This document shows positions 24,701-39,700 of a stretch of DNA of 64,000 nt, piece after piece. The DNA comes from Anticarsia gemmatalis (Eukaryota > Arthropoda > Insecta > Lepidoptera > Erebidae). The stretch lies in contig NC_134776.1 in assembly GCF_050436995.1 (NCBI RefSeq), positions 17,835,001-17,899,000 of the forward strand, in the 5' to 3' direction. The notes beneath the pieces are model-generated. The model was not told the DNA's origin and did no database searches. It saw nothing but the letters and a program-made list of their open reading frames with translations. Numbering within the stretch: the stretch's first letter is position 1; every line of letters starts with the position of its first letter. The position numbers and the translations under genes were made by a program.

Positions 24701-27700
24701 AATTCTCTTCTGTTAAAGACTTAGCAAACAATTGGGCCTGGAGTATACAATATCGTTGCGTCGGTTTCATAACACTCGTTCAAGGGTACTGGGAACTAGA
24801 AACACGGATATCAAGCTATATTGCAATAGAAAATAACTATATTAAAGTAGAAGCTTATTGCTAAGAGTTTATTAAGTGAAAATCCTCGGGGAACAAGCTA
24901 GTCTTATCGAAGGACTGTGTAGCAATTATTTTTTTATTTCCTCCTTAACCGCGTAAGTAGAAAATATCTCCGCATTCTGTGGTCTTCACAGCAATGACGA
25001 GAAATCTTCTTAGAAACTGTATGTTTGTGAATCGTTATTTCACTTTTATGATGTTTAGTTTCTTGTGCTCATTTTGTTACGTTTTTATTGGTAATGGTGA
25101 TTGCTCGTAAATAAAATTCGTAAAATAAAGTCAGAAATAACGCCGTTGACCATTCACTATAACGTATGAGTGTTCATATTTGAAAACAGTTGTATTCTTA
25201 GAAACCACACGCTCAAAACTTTGTCTAAAATAGGAACGGTAACATCTGTGTCTGTACGATACAGACTCCTGTAATAGTCATACAATCAACTTCAATGTGC
25301 AGCGGTTTTTGAACACCGAAAATAACAATAGCATACATTTGATCGGCATATATCCGCAGGCCGTAATTTTAAACCATGTGAAGCCTTTTCTATTTAGGCT
25401 TTAGTTATCTCTATGTAGGAAAGTGTGTTATAGATTTGATTTAATTAAATATACTATTAGATCAATCACTTTTACGACTCATCTGGAAAAATTACAAGGA
25501 GAAACATGGCCTGCGGAAAATAGTTATTTACAGCTGTATTGTATAACAACACGCTGTACAATTAGCTATCTAGGGTTCTTCAGAATTTCGTCATACCTGA
25601 ATATAATTTTTAAAATTATAGGTCTTTTCATTTGACACTATGATTTATACCAGAACAATTAGTATTTTAAGGAAATATGATATTAAACTTTTCCTGGCTA
25701 TAAAATAAACCGCCACTATCTTTATTTCGTCAAAGGAAAAACCTACGGTGGGCGGAAACCATAAGTATCTCTAGTTTAAAAGGTGCCTCAAACGTATGTT
25801 TCAGTCGCCTGTCTGTTCGTCACAGCCCTAAAGATCTACAGGGAATTAAAAAATCACTTACTTGGGACTCTTCAGATCTCGGTGTATGATTTTGTTGCTG
25901 TGCAGGTAGGCCATACCGAGGGCTATGTCTTTAGCCCAGCGGAAGGTCTGGTTGGCCGTGATGCAGGCTCCGCTGTGGAGGAACTCGAACAGCGGCCCGT
26001 ATTGGCAGTACTCCATGATGATGCAAGGCACAGGCCCGTTTGTGGAGACGCCGCGGAAACGAACTGCGAACAAAGTATTTATATAAAACTTCATGACCTG
26101 GAATAAATACGTTGTACTAAGGAAATTGCATACAATTAAAATATTGTTTTACAGAATCTGCTTGCAGATTAATGATTGTTTCTCGGTAGAAGTGTGTGCG
26201 AGTTTAAACCAGGTCGGCATTTTTACCCGACTGAAGACCAGATAATTGAAATGTATAATTATCGCGTAGATACTGCGCGGATAGTTTCATCTGAGAACTT
26301 AAGTAGGTAATAAGGTAACTTATATCTTGTATTACATAGTAGATAGCTTATAAATACGATGCCCTTCGTTATTTGCGGAGCATGTTTGTATAGCCATATA
26401 TGCTAACTGAGTGAGTACCTTGGCAATGAATCGAATACCTAACTGTTCCATCCATTAGAAAATCCTTTTTGCATTGCCAAGGTCCTATTAGATACACTGT
26501 AGAAAATCTTATATTCACCCTAATTCGTTTAGACTGAGTGCCGACACCAACAAGGCTAGGAAAAAGTTGGAAGTAAACAGATTTATTGCAATTGTGTTTA
26601 TACCCCTAGACATTATTCACGATGTGAACTTGACATTTTTCAGCGCGTTCAGACGGAATAATTACGCAACTTAGTTTATCGATAGTTAAGAGACGCTCGC
26701 CTTTTAATTTCTATTAGTTGTGTAAAATCCTAGACATGTTTTGAGCTTTGAATAACAGAATGTAAGCAAGTGAATTGCTGAGTTCTATTTCTTTACTACA
26801 TCGAACATGTTAGATTAAACACCCATTAGATTACTATTTGTTTTTTAGTTTCTAACACTGAATAATGACGTCAAAAGAGCTTAAGGTGTTCTAGGCAAGG
26901 GGGTACGCTATATATTATGTATTGATGTTGGCTAGGTCATATTCCCATGTAACCGAAGTCCGAAGACGAGCATATGTATACAATATGTGGAAGACTTGAC
27001 TCACGCAATAATGGAACGTAAGGATTACACTAAAGGCCAGAGTGTATTTGATGCGTGTGCGTGACGATTACACACAGATCTATACTATTACAATTGGTGT
27101 AAAAGGGCCATTTGTGTTTAATCTGATTGTGATTTTTGCACTTCCTTCATGCGTAGCTGGAAGTGGAAAATTAAGTCTTAATTTTAGATACGGAGAAGAT
27201 ATTTGATTCGTAATTTAAAGATTATACATATACTAGCTGACCCGGCAAACGTTGTTTTGCCATAAAAAACATTGTCTAGGGGACAAAATTGTGAATCTAA
27301 ACCATTCTCAGATCCCCTTGAACACACAAAAAATTTCATCAAAATCGGTCCAGACGTTTAAGAGAAGTTCAGTGACATACACACTTACAGAAGAATTATA
27401 TATATAAAGATATTTGTTTACTAAGGGGTGGTAATATTAGTTGAAACGGTCGCAGCACAATATATACAAACGGAAACCCATTGCGGTCAACTCCGAGACG
27501 TTGACCACTATCCGACGCCACGCTTTCAGCCCTTCGATCAGCAAGGAAATCGGATTATAAGGTGCAGACTGGCTCGCCGACACATCGATACGTATATCCC
27601 GAATCTCATCTACGCACATCGCACGAGTCAGTGGCACGCACTGCTCTAACATCCTTTACAGACTGGACTAGCATTTACAAGACTTCAAGCTCAGGTAACA

Positions 27701-30700
27701 CATCAAAAGCGCACAGCAAGTGTAAGTAATAACGTACCGTCAATCATGTTGTATCTGGAGGCAGGGATTCCGATCAAAGGACCGTTTCAATATTGAATCT
27801 GCGAGTTGAATACCGATGGTTTAAATGCAAACATATTGGTGTAGTTCCATTCCTGCAATAATTGCTACACCATGTTCAGGCTTGGTTCTGAGAAGACCTA
27901 TCTGAACGTAGAGGACGCCTCTTAGAGACTATTTACACTATGCGTTGTGTACAAACTAATACCTTAATGGTTCGGATACGAATGTATTTGTAGCCTGAGG
28001 TGAACATCGACATGTGTAGAAGCGGACTTATAGGCGATGTGATTGAGAGACTCCAGACCGACATTTATGTAGCAAATATTGAAATGACATTTACTTTAAC
28101 CGGTATACTAATTCTTAGGGCCTCTAAAATAAATGTCTATGTGACAAGAAATGACCAGTGTAAACGAACTTTAACTTTGGATTACATCTGGTCAAAAAAC
28201 ATACTTAAATTCGAACAAATAATTCCTAATGTGCAGGTGGTAAGAAGCTGTGCAATAGTTGTTTATTTATTTATCACGTGTCGCCACTAATCGGCTTAAA
28301 CGCACGTGAGGAAGCTTTGAATTTAGCGGACACAGTGCTTAGTCATAATGAAAAGCAAACTTTATGAAGGACCTTTCTCATAATACCGAAACATGTTTAA
28401 ACGAGTACTTTGACAAAAGTTTGGATGTCACGCCCGCGCTGTTCTCGCACCGGATAGCGGGTTCGATGCTATTACAAGACATTTATAGAGTCCATTACGC
28501 CCTCTGTCTGGGGTTATTTATACTTTGACTTTTAAAAGGTGTGCTTCTCTCTTCTAAGAAAATAACTAATTAATTGCGTTGTTATAGATCGCAGCCACTT
28601 AGAATGTCTAACAATAGACTAGCTAGAAACTGGACTCAGCAATTAACTAAGTTTCATAATGTTAGTGTAAACAATTGTGACATGATCCTGCGCTCGTGTA
28701 CTGTATCCTTTATGCATGCGCCCAATATGTGTTACTGTAACCGCATCAGTACACCTAATCAAATCTTCGTGGTATCTACAACGGAGTGCTCCGAAGGTAC
28801 TTCATTACCGATAATCTAGTCAGGTTAACCGGATTTCTATACGCTTTTAGACCATGTGAGAAATCCGTGATAGTGCAGTTAGTGTCAGCCGTACCGGCCG
28901 ATATTTAATTAATCAGTAGGCATTATTGGAGTCTGAATGACCCCATTTTGTAGAAGTAGGTAATCCGTATTACTGGTCGGAGTGTCGGTATGCAAGGATT
29001 ACCGGAGGCGAGCATGTAAAAGCATTTGTTTATAATAACTGTTCGTGAAGTGCTTTTACACCGGCGACTCGCGAGCCGAGGTAAGGCGACTTTGTAATCT
29101 TTCACTCTGTCGGAAAAAAAAATATTTTATTAAATTACGAGAGATTTTAATTGTCTTCCTTCAACTACACGGACAATTGTAAATGCGAAGAATAAAGAAT
29201 GAACAATAGAAGGACAATACTACTTCCTATTCTCTCTGCACCTTGCAACTGGGATAGAGGCTTTAAATAAAACAACTTCAGATGATACTGAATCTGAGCA
29301 ATCTTGCTCTCTTATCAGAATTATATAGGTTATCGGCCAGTATTCATATAAAATTTCTACTCATTGACTTAGTTACAATTTTATCGATGCGGCTAAAACG
29401 TGCCAGATTCATTCCTAACTAAAGATGGAATAACTTAGTTTGTCAAGATGGTTCATAAAGACCAATCTAGATATTAAATAAGTTTGAAAACGGTGTCCCG
29501 GGCACATTCTTAGAACCGCTATGAAATAAACATCGGGAATATTTCGCGAAATACTTAAAATAGTAATATTCCAATATCTTCCATTTGTATTGCCAATTAT
29601 AAATATTTTTTCTCTAGAATAACAGCTTGCATATTATAATATTTTCACAATAAGTTATTATTCCTAGCACTTTACATCTTAAACAAATAGGTCAAGCTGA
29701 AATTAGCCTTATTATAAGCAGAGAATTTGCCATGTTTTTATATAGTATTAAGACCATAATTTGCAGTCACTTGAAATAACGCCACTTCTGTTATGAACGC
29801 GAGAGTTCATAAAATATCGGATGGATGTTAACTTTTTCACGCAAAAATTACGAACTGATGTTAAGACAAAGCAAGTTTAGAACTTAGATTAATCTTTTTC
29901 TCCGAGCAATGAAACTTTTTTGCTGACTTATAGGACTACGATCAATCGAACATGAGACATAATCAACTTACAACATAAATAACAAAATCATTTCAATATA
30001 CTACTATAATTAAACAAACCCACACGTTATTATAGAACCGAAAATAAAACTTCAATTCGCGGATACCTTACAATTCAACTGGAATACCTATGAAATCAGA
30101 GCTCCGTATAATGCCGTAGAAATGTGGAAATACATTCATACAACAAACAAGTCTGATATCTTGCATTGTATAGTGCTAATTCAGATGTTCCCCGACTGAG
30201 TATGCAACTGTAAACTAACGCGTGAATTGTACTAGGAATTCGCAGCTCGCGGGCGGAACTGGGTCACAATCTAGGTTAGCAGGGAGTTTGCCCAGGTGGC
30301 TGGTCCAGGTTACCTATTACATCCCCCGGAAGCACCACAAATACCTATCAAGTGTTATTAGCTATCAATTAACGAGACTAGATATATTTAAGCCGATATT
30401 GGATTGGATATGTCGGTAATTGGTGTTCGTCGACCCCGAACATGCTAAATGATTTTATGTCTATACTTATATTATACAGCTGAAGAGCTTGTTTGTTTGT
30501 TTGTGTGTTTGAACGCGCTAATCTCAGGAACTACTGGTCCGATTTGAAAAATTCTTTCAGTATTAGATAGTCCATTTATCAAGGAAGGCTACGACCAATT
30601 GGAGCAGATTACCAGTAAAAAATGTTACAAAAACGGGGAAAATTTTGACCTATTCTCTTTTATGTAACGCAGGCGAAGTTGCGCGAGTCAGCTAGTCTAT

Positions 30701-33700
30701 ACTAATATTAAAATCTCAAGAGTTTGTTTGCTTGTTTGAACGCTCTAATCTCAGGAACTGTTGGTGCGAATTGAAAAATTATTTTACTGTTGGATAGCTT
30801 GTTTATTGAGGAAGGCTATAGGCTATAACATTACGCTACAAACATAAGGAACGGAGTAGCAACGAAAAATGTTTCAATCAACGGGGAAAATTGTGACCCA
30901 TTCTCGCTTATGTGACGCAAGCAAAGTTGCGCTGGTCAGCTAGTAATTTTATATTTAAATGGCCCTGTTCGTGGTGTTACAGTCCATTTATTTTATAACT
31001 TATGTAACTAGATTAAGTTAGTTGTATTTTCAAGTATCCATCGCCATCTGAGTTTCCGATAGCAATATTATTTAGTTTAGAATACGATATCGGAATATTC
31101 TACTAAATAATAAAATCACTGAAGCAGAATTGTTTCCTATCATTCAAAATACTAGGCAAATAATTTAACTAACATTTTAGATTCAATTTTCTAATTTCAA
31201 TTATTAAATAAAACTCATCTCTTCGAGTTTAGGAAAAGAAAACAATTTCAAATATTAAGAGTATTATTATAGCAAAGCAAATCTTTGTGAAAACTCACAC
31301 ACGACGCGACCCCCCGAACCAGCGCTCAACAAGACCGGAAAAGGTTAAGTCAAACTATATTTATAACTTATAAAATATACTATGTATGTAATAACTAAAA
31401 GGCAAGATCGTTAACCCCTATTTCACGAGAACTGCAGCTATTTTAAAATTGCACATATGGTTTAAAAAGTATATAAAAAAATCTTAACTTTGTTTTCACC
31501 ATGTCTCCGTCGATATTCTTCTGGTTACAGCACATTTCATATTCTCGATAATCTGTTCAGTAAAATTTTCATGTTTGATTTTAAAAACCAGAAGCAGTCG
31601 TATTTTTCAGCGCAAATACCTTTTGCGGCGAAAAAATATGTAAACATTTAAATATGTGTGGAAGCAACTAGGTGTTTGCTGTACTAATTAGAGATCCCGG
31701 GAACTTGGCATAACCAATATGAAAAATTACTTTATTTTCCGTTTGATTTTTATATCAAAGAACTTTATGAAGTTAATATGTGACACGTGTAACATAACAG
31801 AGAGACTTTCACAATAGCATTTACGCGATGGAGAATATACGTAGTGTGTGTCAAGGATCCATTACGAATACCTATCAACGTTCAAAATCAATCGCAAATT
31901 AATCTTCTCTGGTACCATTGAGCCCTTTGTGAATTAACAGTATTTTGAGATCAAGCGAGCCCATTGAGTAGTTCGCGATCCCCAATATCTACGTATCCCA
32001 TTATTGGTAAACCGCGGACTGCATGAGCCGAAATGTCGGGCTTCAGTATATCGGATGACTGAACAATGGGGCAGACTAAAAGCCTGTCAAACCAAAGATA
32101 CACCTCGTTATGCTTCAAAGTGAACTATTATTAACTCTTGTAGCGGGTACGTCGGTGTGTATAACAGATTCAGTCAAGACACAATATGTGTCTATTGTGC
32201 AGAGCTACAGTTTAGTTTGGGTTGAAAGGACGCCATGTTTCAACACCGTAACAAGTGTAGCGCGAGTATAAGGATAGAGCTTTAAAAATGCAGCGTTCAG
32301 ACGGCCAGGTCTAATCTTAGAACCACATATGTCATGTCCCTGTTGCTTGAAGGAGACTTTAATTTGTACGACACAAATAGAAGTTCAACAGTTTGTCAGT
32401 AGGCGTCCTTACACACAGATTTACTGACCGCTTTTCCACATATTAATCCGTTCACTGTCATCCGTACACAATGGTCCAATTCTGTACATTTCTGTATTGT
32501 TTTTGGTTTCCAGGTGTACCGAATTTATGTTATAATTATAACCAATAGATTTATTTATAGACTTTGAATGGGAGTCCGTTATTAGTTAAATCCCTTTACA
32601 ATGTTATTATTAGGCCTATGCTTTGTGAGAGCATACAATATAATTCATTGCGTAAATTATAATATACACGTAATTAATTTAATAAAGCGGATTTTGTGAC
32701 GATGCACAATGATGATTTCATTTCGAAATATGAAACTGTAAAATTATATTCTCATATTCGCTTTTCAGATCGGCATTTCATTTAAAAATACCAGAACCAA
32801 CGCAGACGACAAATTCGATACAGATTATTGTGAATTTTGTCAAATTAAGAATTAAAGTTTCAGTTGAATGATTTTTTAAATCTGATTTTAATATGAAGTC
32901 CCATATACCAGTACCTTCGCACGTCGTATGTAACATATAATATTATGATTATTTTTTTTAATATAATAAACTACTTTCATTTTTGTAACACTAACAAAAA
33001 TACACATACGTTTAACAAATTCCAAATTCGTTAGAGCTAGTTAGGTTAAAAAGAACGTCAAATCGATCGACATTAAATATTAGTGTCCAAACGACATTTT
33101 AAACGTTTTCTTCTACACAAGTTATAGTGTATTCGTAAGTCAAGGTCTTGGCATCATGGCTCGCCTTAGCCTAGTCCAGCCTTGAAGTTGCAACGGTCAA
33201 TCATTAGGATAAATAATTAAGAGCTCTACTGCGCGCGACCGGCGAAGTACAAGGGTGAACTGACGGTAACTCAATACTGTTGAATTATTCAATAGATGTA
33301 AGCTGCATTTTCCGACGATGTCGAGCCGCGGGAATTAGGACAATAAAAAGCACCTGGGAGTCAAGCGTCACAACTATGTTTGTTTATACCTAAAATACGA
33401 TTCCGTTTGAAATTTTTACATGCCTTCTGTTCGCCTTCACAAAGATTATGAAACAATCGTTAGAAAATCTTAAGATACCGGTAGTGGGTGTCTCTGCTTC
33501 CGTTACAAATGCCCTGACACATATTATAAAAGGTGCAAAGAGATATAAATGTACAATATATTTTTCTGCAATGAAAAATCCTCATCACATTTGCAATATC
33601 CCAGTATTTTTTAAAATAAACAAGCTGGACATTTTATTTTTATAAGTGTTGATTTCCAATCGCCTCCGGACATATATCTGGGTGCTCAGGTGTTCTCTAT

Positions 33701-36700
33701 ATATCGAAATATAAATATATTACATTTTACTATATATTTTTTCCTAGTATCACCCGTATCAAGTATTGATTGGTATTTATATACTTAATTCCGGGAGCCG
33801 AACAATGTTAATGTTAACGTGAAATACGTGAATTTTAAATTTGTGACGTGGTGACAAATGTGTCAATTTTGTATTTTCAGCACAGAGAAAATGTTGTTCA
33901 GACCACCTGAAAATTGCAAATTGGCTGCGGAGCGCTCCGAAATACGAAGACTCTCATCTTGAATGCACTTAAAAGGACAAGGCACATTCGAAAAGAAGTT
34001 TCCAAAGTGAAATCTATAATTTCAAGATTAAGGTTTAATTTCGTTTGAATGTCGAGCAACATTCCCTTTCACTGAATACAATAACGTCGGCCTCGCGTTC
34101 ATGACTTTGGCATACCAGTAGTAACATTAAACTTGAACCGGGATTGGTATGTCCGACAACCTGCAGACTGGAGTAATGGCCTAATGGAAATTCTTTGTAA
34201 ACCTCATCCCATCGGCGGCGCATCCTATCTGCATGTAATCAGAGCAAATGGGTCAATGTCGGAATGCAATCAATTCAGATGTGATATGCTAAGAGACGAT
34301 TGTTGTCTGAAGGTTGGACTGGACTACGCAAATTTGTATTGATTAAATTGTTTTGGTTTAACAATTGGTAATGATTAAATTGACAACTGATGTGCACGTT
34401 TAGCGCAGTGGTTAACGTGGTCACCTCGACGCAATGACCGTAGCGCTACGTGTGGTGGGTTCGAATCCCACTCGGGACAAATCTTTGTGTGATGAGCACG
34501 AGTATTTGGTCTGAGCCTGGTTGTTAATGTATCTACTTGTATATAAGTATATTTATTAGTTGTTTGGTTACCATAGTACAAGCTCTGCTTAGTGGAATCA
34601 AATGACTGTGTGTGAGTAGTCCAATGATTTTTTTTTTTAAGTTTTCTCATCAGAAACTATTTCAATGATCTATGTTTGTGTCCATGGTATAAATGTTTAA
34701 TGATGGGGGCTTTAGTTTGTTGTTGCATAACAATACTGTGAGTCGTCATGTGCACCGCGGCTACGGCGTAGCACGTCGTAGCATTCTCAATGACAGATGA
34801 ATACATTATTGGCATTGATTATCAGGACTATTAGCTTAAGTAAATAAATTATATAATATACATTTCTTTGTTTACTTTTCAGCCCACATTTTTTCACAAC
34901 TTGATAGTTTTTATACAATGTTTCTTGATGTTGAACTATTTTCTTATGATAGTTAGTGGGTACAGAATTTAAATGCTTGCATAGATTTAATGGAAAACCG
35001 AATGTCTTTTAGTACAAAAAAACTAGATATATCGATTTTATTCAATCACCCATGGCAGACGGGATTCATTTCTCATGCAAAAATATCGCGTGTCCCCCGC
35101 GCCTATTTCAATAACATGTTTTTAGAGAGCAAGGATTAGGGATAGAGTAAAATTCATTTGCAGTGCGTGCGGCGTTGTATTACAGACTAGAATACCAACT
35201 CTAGTTTTGCAGAATATTCGAAGTTAGGTCGACGTTCTTTTAGCGTTTTTATTGACAAAGGAATTCCCGATCCAACCAGCGCTGTTCTGGAATTCGTCTA
35301 TTTCATTTTCGTGTCATGGCCCCGGCATTCATTTTAATTAAGTCCTTTGTGCCTATTTTTAAAGTATTTGTTTGGTTTTTACAAAGATATTGTTACATAG
35401 GCACAAAGTTATGGCGATAGAAATATAAAAGCTACTCAAATTAAGGGCACGTACAAATTAGACGGTTGATGACGCACGGAAAGTGGGGTGGCACGAAAAT
35501 TGGAGGGCGGGCGTGTTTCTCATACAAAAATATACTATTAGCATTTTTCTTTTCTACTCTTAGAATCTTGTATCGGCTTAGCCTTTCTTCCAAGCTATGT
35601 TGAAGTCGGCTTCCAGTCTTACCGGATGCAGCTGAATACCAATGTTTTACATGGAGCGACTGCCTAGCTAACCTCCACAACCCGGTTACCTGAGATTTAA
35701 CTCTTTAAGTATAAGATGGTCACCCATCCACAAATCAACCTCGGCAAGCATGGCTTAACCTCAGAGATCGATACGCGCGGCTGTTGTTAACTAAGCCACG
35801 AGCTCCTCACTAAACCAGAATCTTGAAGGAATGTTTATTTCAGTCCTAAGGGTAACTGGTACATAAAACAGCCAACAAAACGAGCCCCGGCCGTTTTTTA
35901 CGGTATCTATGTCTACACGAGAACACTCCGCCACCTAGACCTTTAATCTAGAGTAACGTATCCGGGGACCAAGCAATCTATGTTACCAGGTCAATGTCGC
36001 ACACAAACACGCATTTGTGTATGTCTGTATGTATGTGTTACGTACGGACCTGTTGGAGTCTCATTCACAAACACAACCTGTTACTGTCAGCTAGGCCTCA
36101 TTATAGATAATTGTATTAAACTAATACTCATTACTCCAGCCTGTGCTTCAGCTTCAACAAACTTCGGGAAAATTATCACTGACATTCGCTATGCCAACCC
36201 AATAACGTGATTTAACAGAAAATGTCCGGAAGAGACTTCAAATTCCTATTTCATTAATTAAATCATAAACTAAAACAAGTCAATTCGTTAGTAGTTGAAC
36301 GTATTTCTAAGTTCAATAATAATCTAAAAGGCCACCCGATTCCTTCCAGGTAAATATTAAAGTCGTGGTCCACTATATAAATGAAATTGCGATGTCAGTT
36401 GGCTTTCAAAGTTATGAAATCTATATAAGGATCCTTAAAATAGGACGAGTGTTCCTGGTTGATATCAATGAAACCAGGATGACCTAATATTTAACTTTAA
36501 ACGAATTTATTTATTGTTGTGTTAGTTACATGATACAAAGGGAACGTTGAAGTATTATTCAAATTGGAGGTGTTACATTAGACACTGCCGTGAAACAGAA
36601 CGAAATCTGGAATAAATGCACGCTTTGTAATATTGGTGTAAGATTCGTTAGCATCGCGATACAATTTTCTACAAAAGCTTTGTGTAAATATTTTTCGTAT

Positions 36701-39700
36701 GATGTAGCATATTGAATTAAAAACGTATTGACATGGACTATCCGATGCTACTGGCGTTTCAATTAAACGGGAAGTTTTAATTTAAGCCCAAAATCAAGCG
36801 CGCCTTGGAATATTGTTTTCTGAAAAAGAGTTGTTGAAAATATACAATATTGTCAACTTTGTAACGTTCCCAAATTTCGAGGAAGAATATGTATTGTAGT
36901 CACTACAGCGACGTCAACGTCATGATATTAACAAAAGATCGTTTCAGGGAAAACCTTTAAATATAAATGCATCAGTAGGTACTTTGTAGTAACAAAAAAC
37001 CGAACACTGCTATTTTACATTCAGAAATTAAAATTTGTATTTCGTGCGTATAAAACAATTTGTCTTTGTCATTAGTGTATAATAGAACAATCTAATCCAA
37101 GCAGTTTTACTAGAGATGATGAGAGATGTATTAAAATCTGTTAATTTCAATAGTAAAAAGTAATAGTTGGTGAAAAGCAGTGAAAATATTTAATATTTTC
37201 ATAGAAAAAGTGATATTTTATATTTCAATGAAATGTAATATTTTACCGCAAAAATTTAACGAGTTGTAGTCGCCTCTATACAAAGTAAACAAAATAAAAA
37301 TCAAATAAGGAAATAACATTTCAACTACACTATTTGGAATACCTACTACCAACTTTACAGCAGAAGAATATGTATATCGAGATTGCCGGACTCGTACTAA
37401 TATGGTAGACAACACAGGTTCACAAAACAAGTTTTTCACTATTTTAGGTCATTAATTTTTGCTCCCAGCTCGGGAATCCTTTCACGCTATTAATTACACT
37501 GTCAAGTATACAACCATATGATGGACATGGGACACGTTTCAATTTTATGCTGTAAACTCCGCTTGAACCAATATTTTGAGTAGTGCATTATTTTCCGACA
37601 TTTTCAATTACTAACGTTTAATTTGTCGACATTTTTAAACTGGTCTTTTTTAACACGACCGATTGGTTTTTCCGGGAAACCATTTGCATTACAATATACA
37701 TATTAAAATACTTTAGTCAAAAGTAAATATGTTTTTGTAAACAGCATAATAGATTAAATTATTATTAACGTTTGTAGTTTATGCAAAACATGTTTCAAAC
37801 ATTTTTTGCAGGGTTGATCTGCCCACAGGTAGAGCTTATTGTCAGAATCCCGAATGTGGATTTATTTTACAAAACATATTGGTGTATTTTGTTTGACTGA
37901 TCATCCGTTAAAAGCACGCTCATTACAGTTTGACAACGAATAAGTCTCATCGAATCATTAGTGGCGGAATCATTATAACTAATTTCCAGTATGAATGGAT
38001 AAATGATTATTGATACCGCCAAAACACCAGTCTACCGTATATCCCATCAGCACGATTGTAATGGCATATTGATGAATGACAATTAGTATGGTATCCTGCG
38101 AACCGGAATATTCGAAAAGGACCTTTGTAAAATTAATATTTATTTGTTTGTTATTAATAAAAATAACTACCGACTACATAATAATGGCAGTACAAAACCA
38201 AAAGTCTGATAAGAAATCTCAAAATGTCTTAGTTCAAAATTCTCTATGGTGAAAGCGGCAAAAGAACAAAGGTTACTAACAAATCAAATGCAATTCACTT
38301 CACCACGCACATTATCAAATTAGAAGGGAAAGCGCAGTCGGATTCATTAGTACTCATTAGGCAACATCATTATGGACTGGTCAGTATAGGTTTTCGTCTG
38401 GCGTGCACTCTATGCAGTTGCACCTCATTATCCTGTGGCGCAGGAGGTATATTATTTGGGTGTTAATTTAATAACTAAAATCACAATCACTAATCACATG
38501 TTGTGTTGCGGGATGCGTAACGATGGCCCTATTGGACTGCTTTTCCTACCGTCTGTCTCCTTGCCCGGATGTTCGCCTTGCATATCTAACTAGCGCGCTA
38601 CTGCCTTCCTAGCGCGTACCATCGGTCTGTCTTGTGATGCAAGGGAAACTTCTTACACTACTTTAACAAGGAGCATACGTAAGACATATAAATAAAAAAA
38701 AAATAATACTAGAATTTAAGAAATGACTACAACTTACTCAGAACTTAAAATTAATTTAAGACATGAAACGCCTATCGCCAGTAAACGATCTGTACGTTGG
38801 AGCGATCATTTCATAGATGGGTGATAACGGCTTGAACGACTTTGACACAAGGTTGACCACTAACCATACGACGAGAGAGAGAGATTTAAAACAAAGCTGA
38901 TTCAAGCGATCAATCAAACGGTGCCTGCAGCACTTCCTTAGCACCTCGCAGCTCCCTTGTAACGACCTTTCTCAAGAAACAGGTCAAGATCGCGAACCCG
39001 CAGACAACACCCGAAAACCGGGACCCTGTTGCGCTCCCTCCGGGAATTCGGGGTTAATTTAATACAAAGTGGGTCAATGTCGAGTTGTACACGTTTTGCC
39101 ATAAGAGACCGACTTGATTGTTGAACAACAACGATACATCCACGGTGTTTAAACGTGGAGTTATTTCTTCATAAACACTTTGAAATGACTGCAGTATTTG
39201 ATTCCATACCTGGAAAAGTCTTTGGTTTTCTAACATGAATTCGAGGAAAAATCTCACGTCGCTAAAATATAAAACCTAGTTAGCTGGTTCCTGGAAGAAA
39301 GGACCTAAGGCGTAACATACATATTAACGCCCTCGCCTCCGGTTTGGAAAATATTTAATTTCTTGCAACCCCCGGTGGTTAAGTTCATAAGCTCTTAGAT
39401 AATGTACTTATGACGCTTATTTTAGCGAGTAGGATATAAAAATGTGAAAATTTTATAAAATTTTGTTTGCTCTCGACGAGTGCAGGGGTGTGTCGTCTGC
39501 ACGATACACTGCACGCGGTTAATAGACAAAACGTGGACAAAATGCTTCTACAACCAGAGTCTGAATGTTGAGAAAGTTTGTCTTAGCTGGAACGATTCTC
39601 TAAGCACACAACTTACACTATCGAGGTTCTTCAATAGTTTACTTAAGAATAATATCTATTCAGTATTCCCTGGGCGCGCAAGATTTTTCACTTTCTCCGG

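Larger units (their letters stand above)
16013..25861 (-). other. wnd intron 3 (9.8 kb)
   Basis: Bounded by GTAAGT at 25861-25856 and CCACAG. Contents: hairpins at 16.2 kb, several SINEs and Helitrons between 17.4 and 19.5 kb, two degenerate tandem arrays at 20.6-22.65 kb, a GC hairpin at 22.99 kb and a CpG-rich patch at 23.41-23.61 kb. No exon is supported inside it. Confidence 0.85.

Noticed and set aside
27437..27652. Overlapping open frames on both strands in a GC-richer patch
   Set aside because: The minus frame (LEQCVPLTRAMCVDEIRDIR...) looks protein-like, but I see no convincing acceptor, no partner exon and no family resemblance. It could be a LINE remnant; not enough for a feature.
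34400..34470. Possible functional tRNA gene
   Set aside because: Boxes A and B are good, but the sequence lacks a foldable cloverleaf and is followed by a typical SINE body and T-rich tail.
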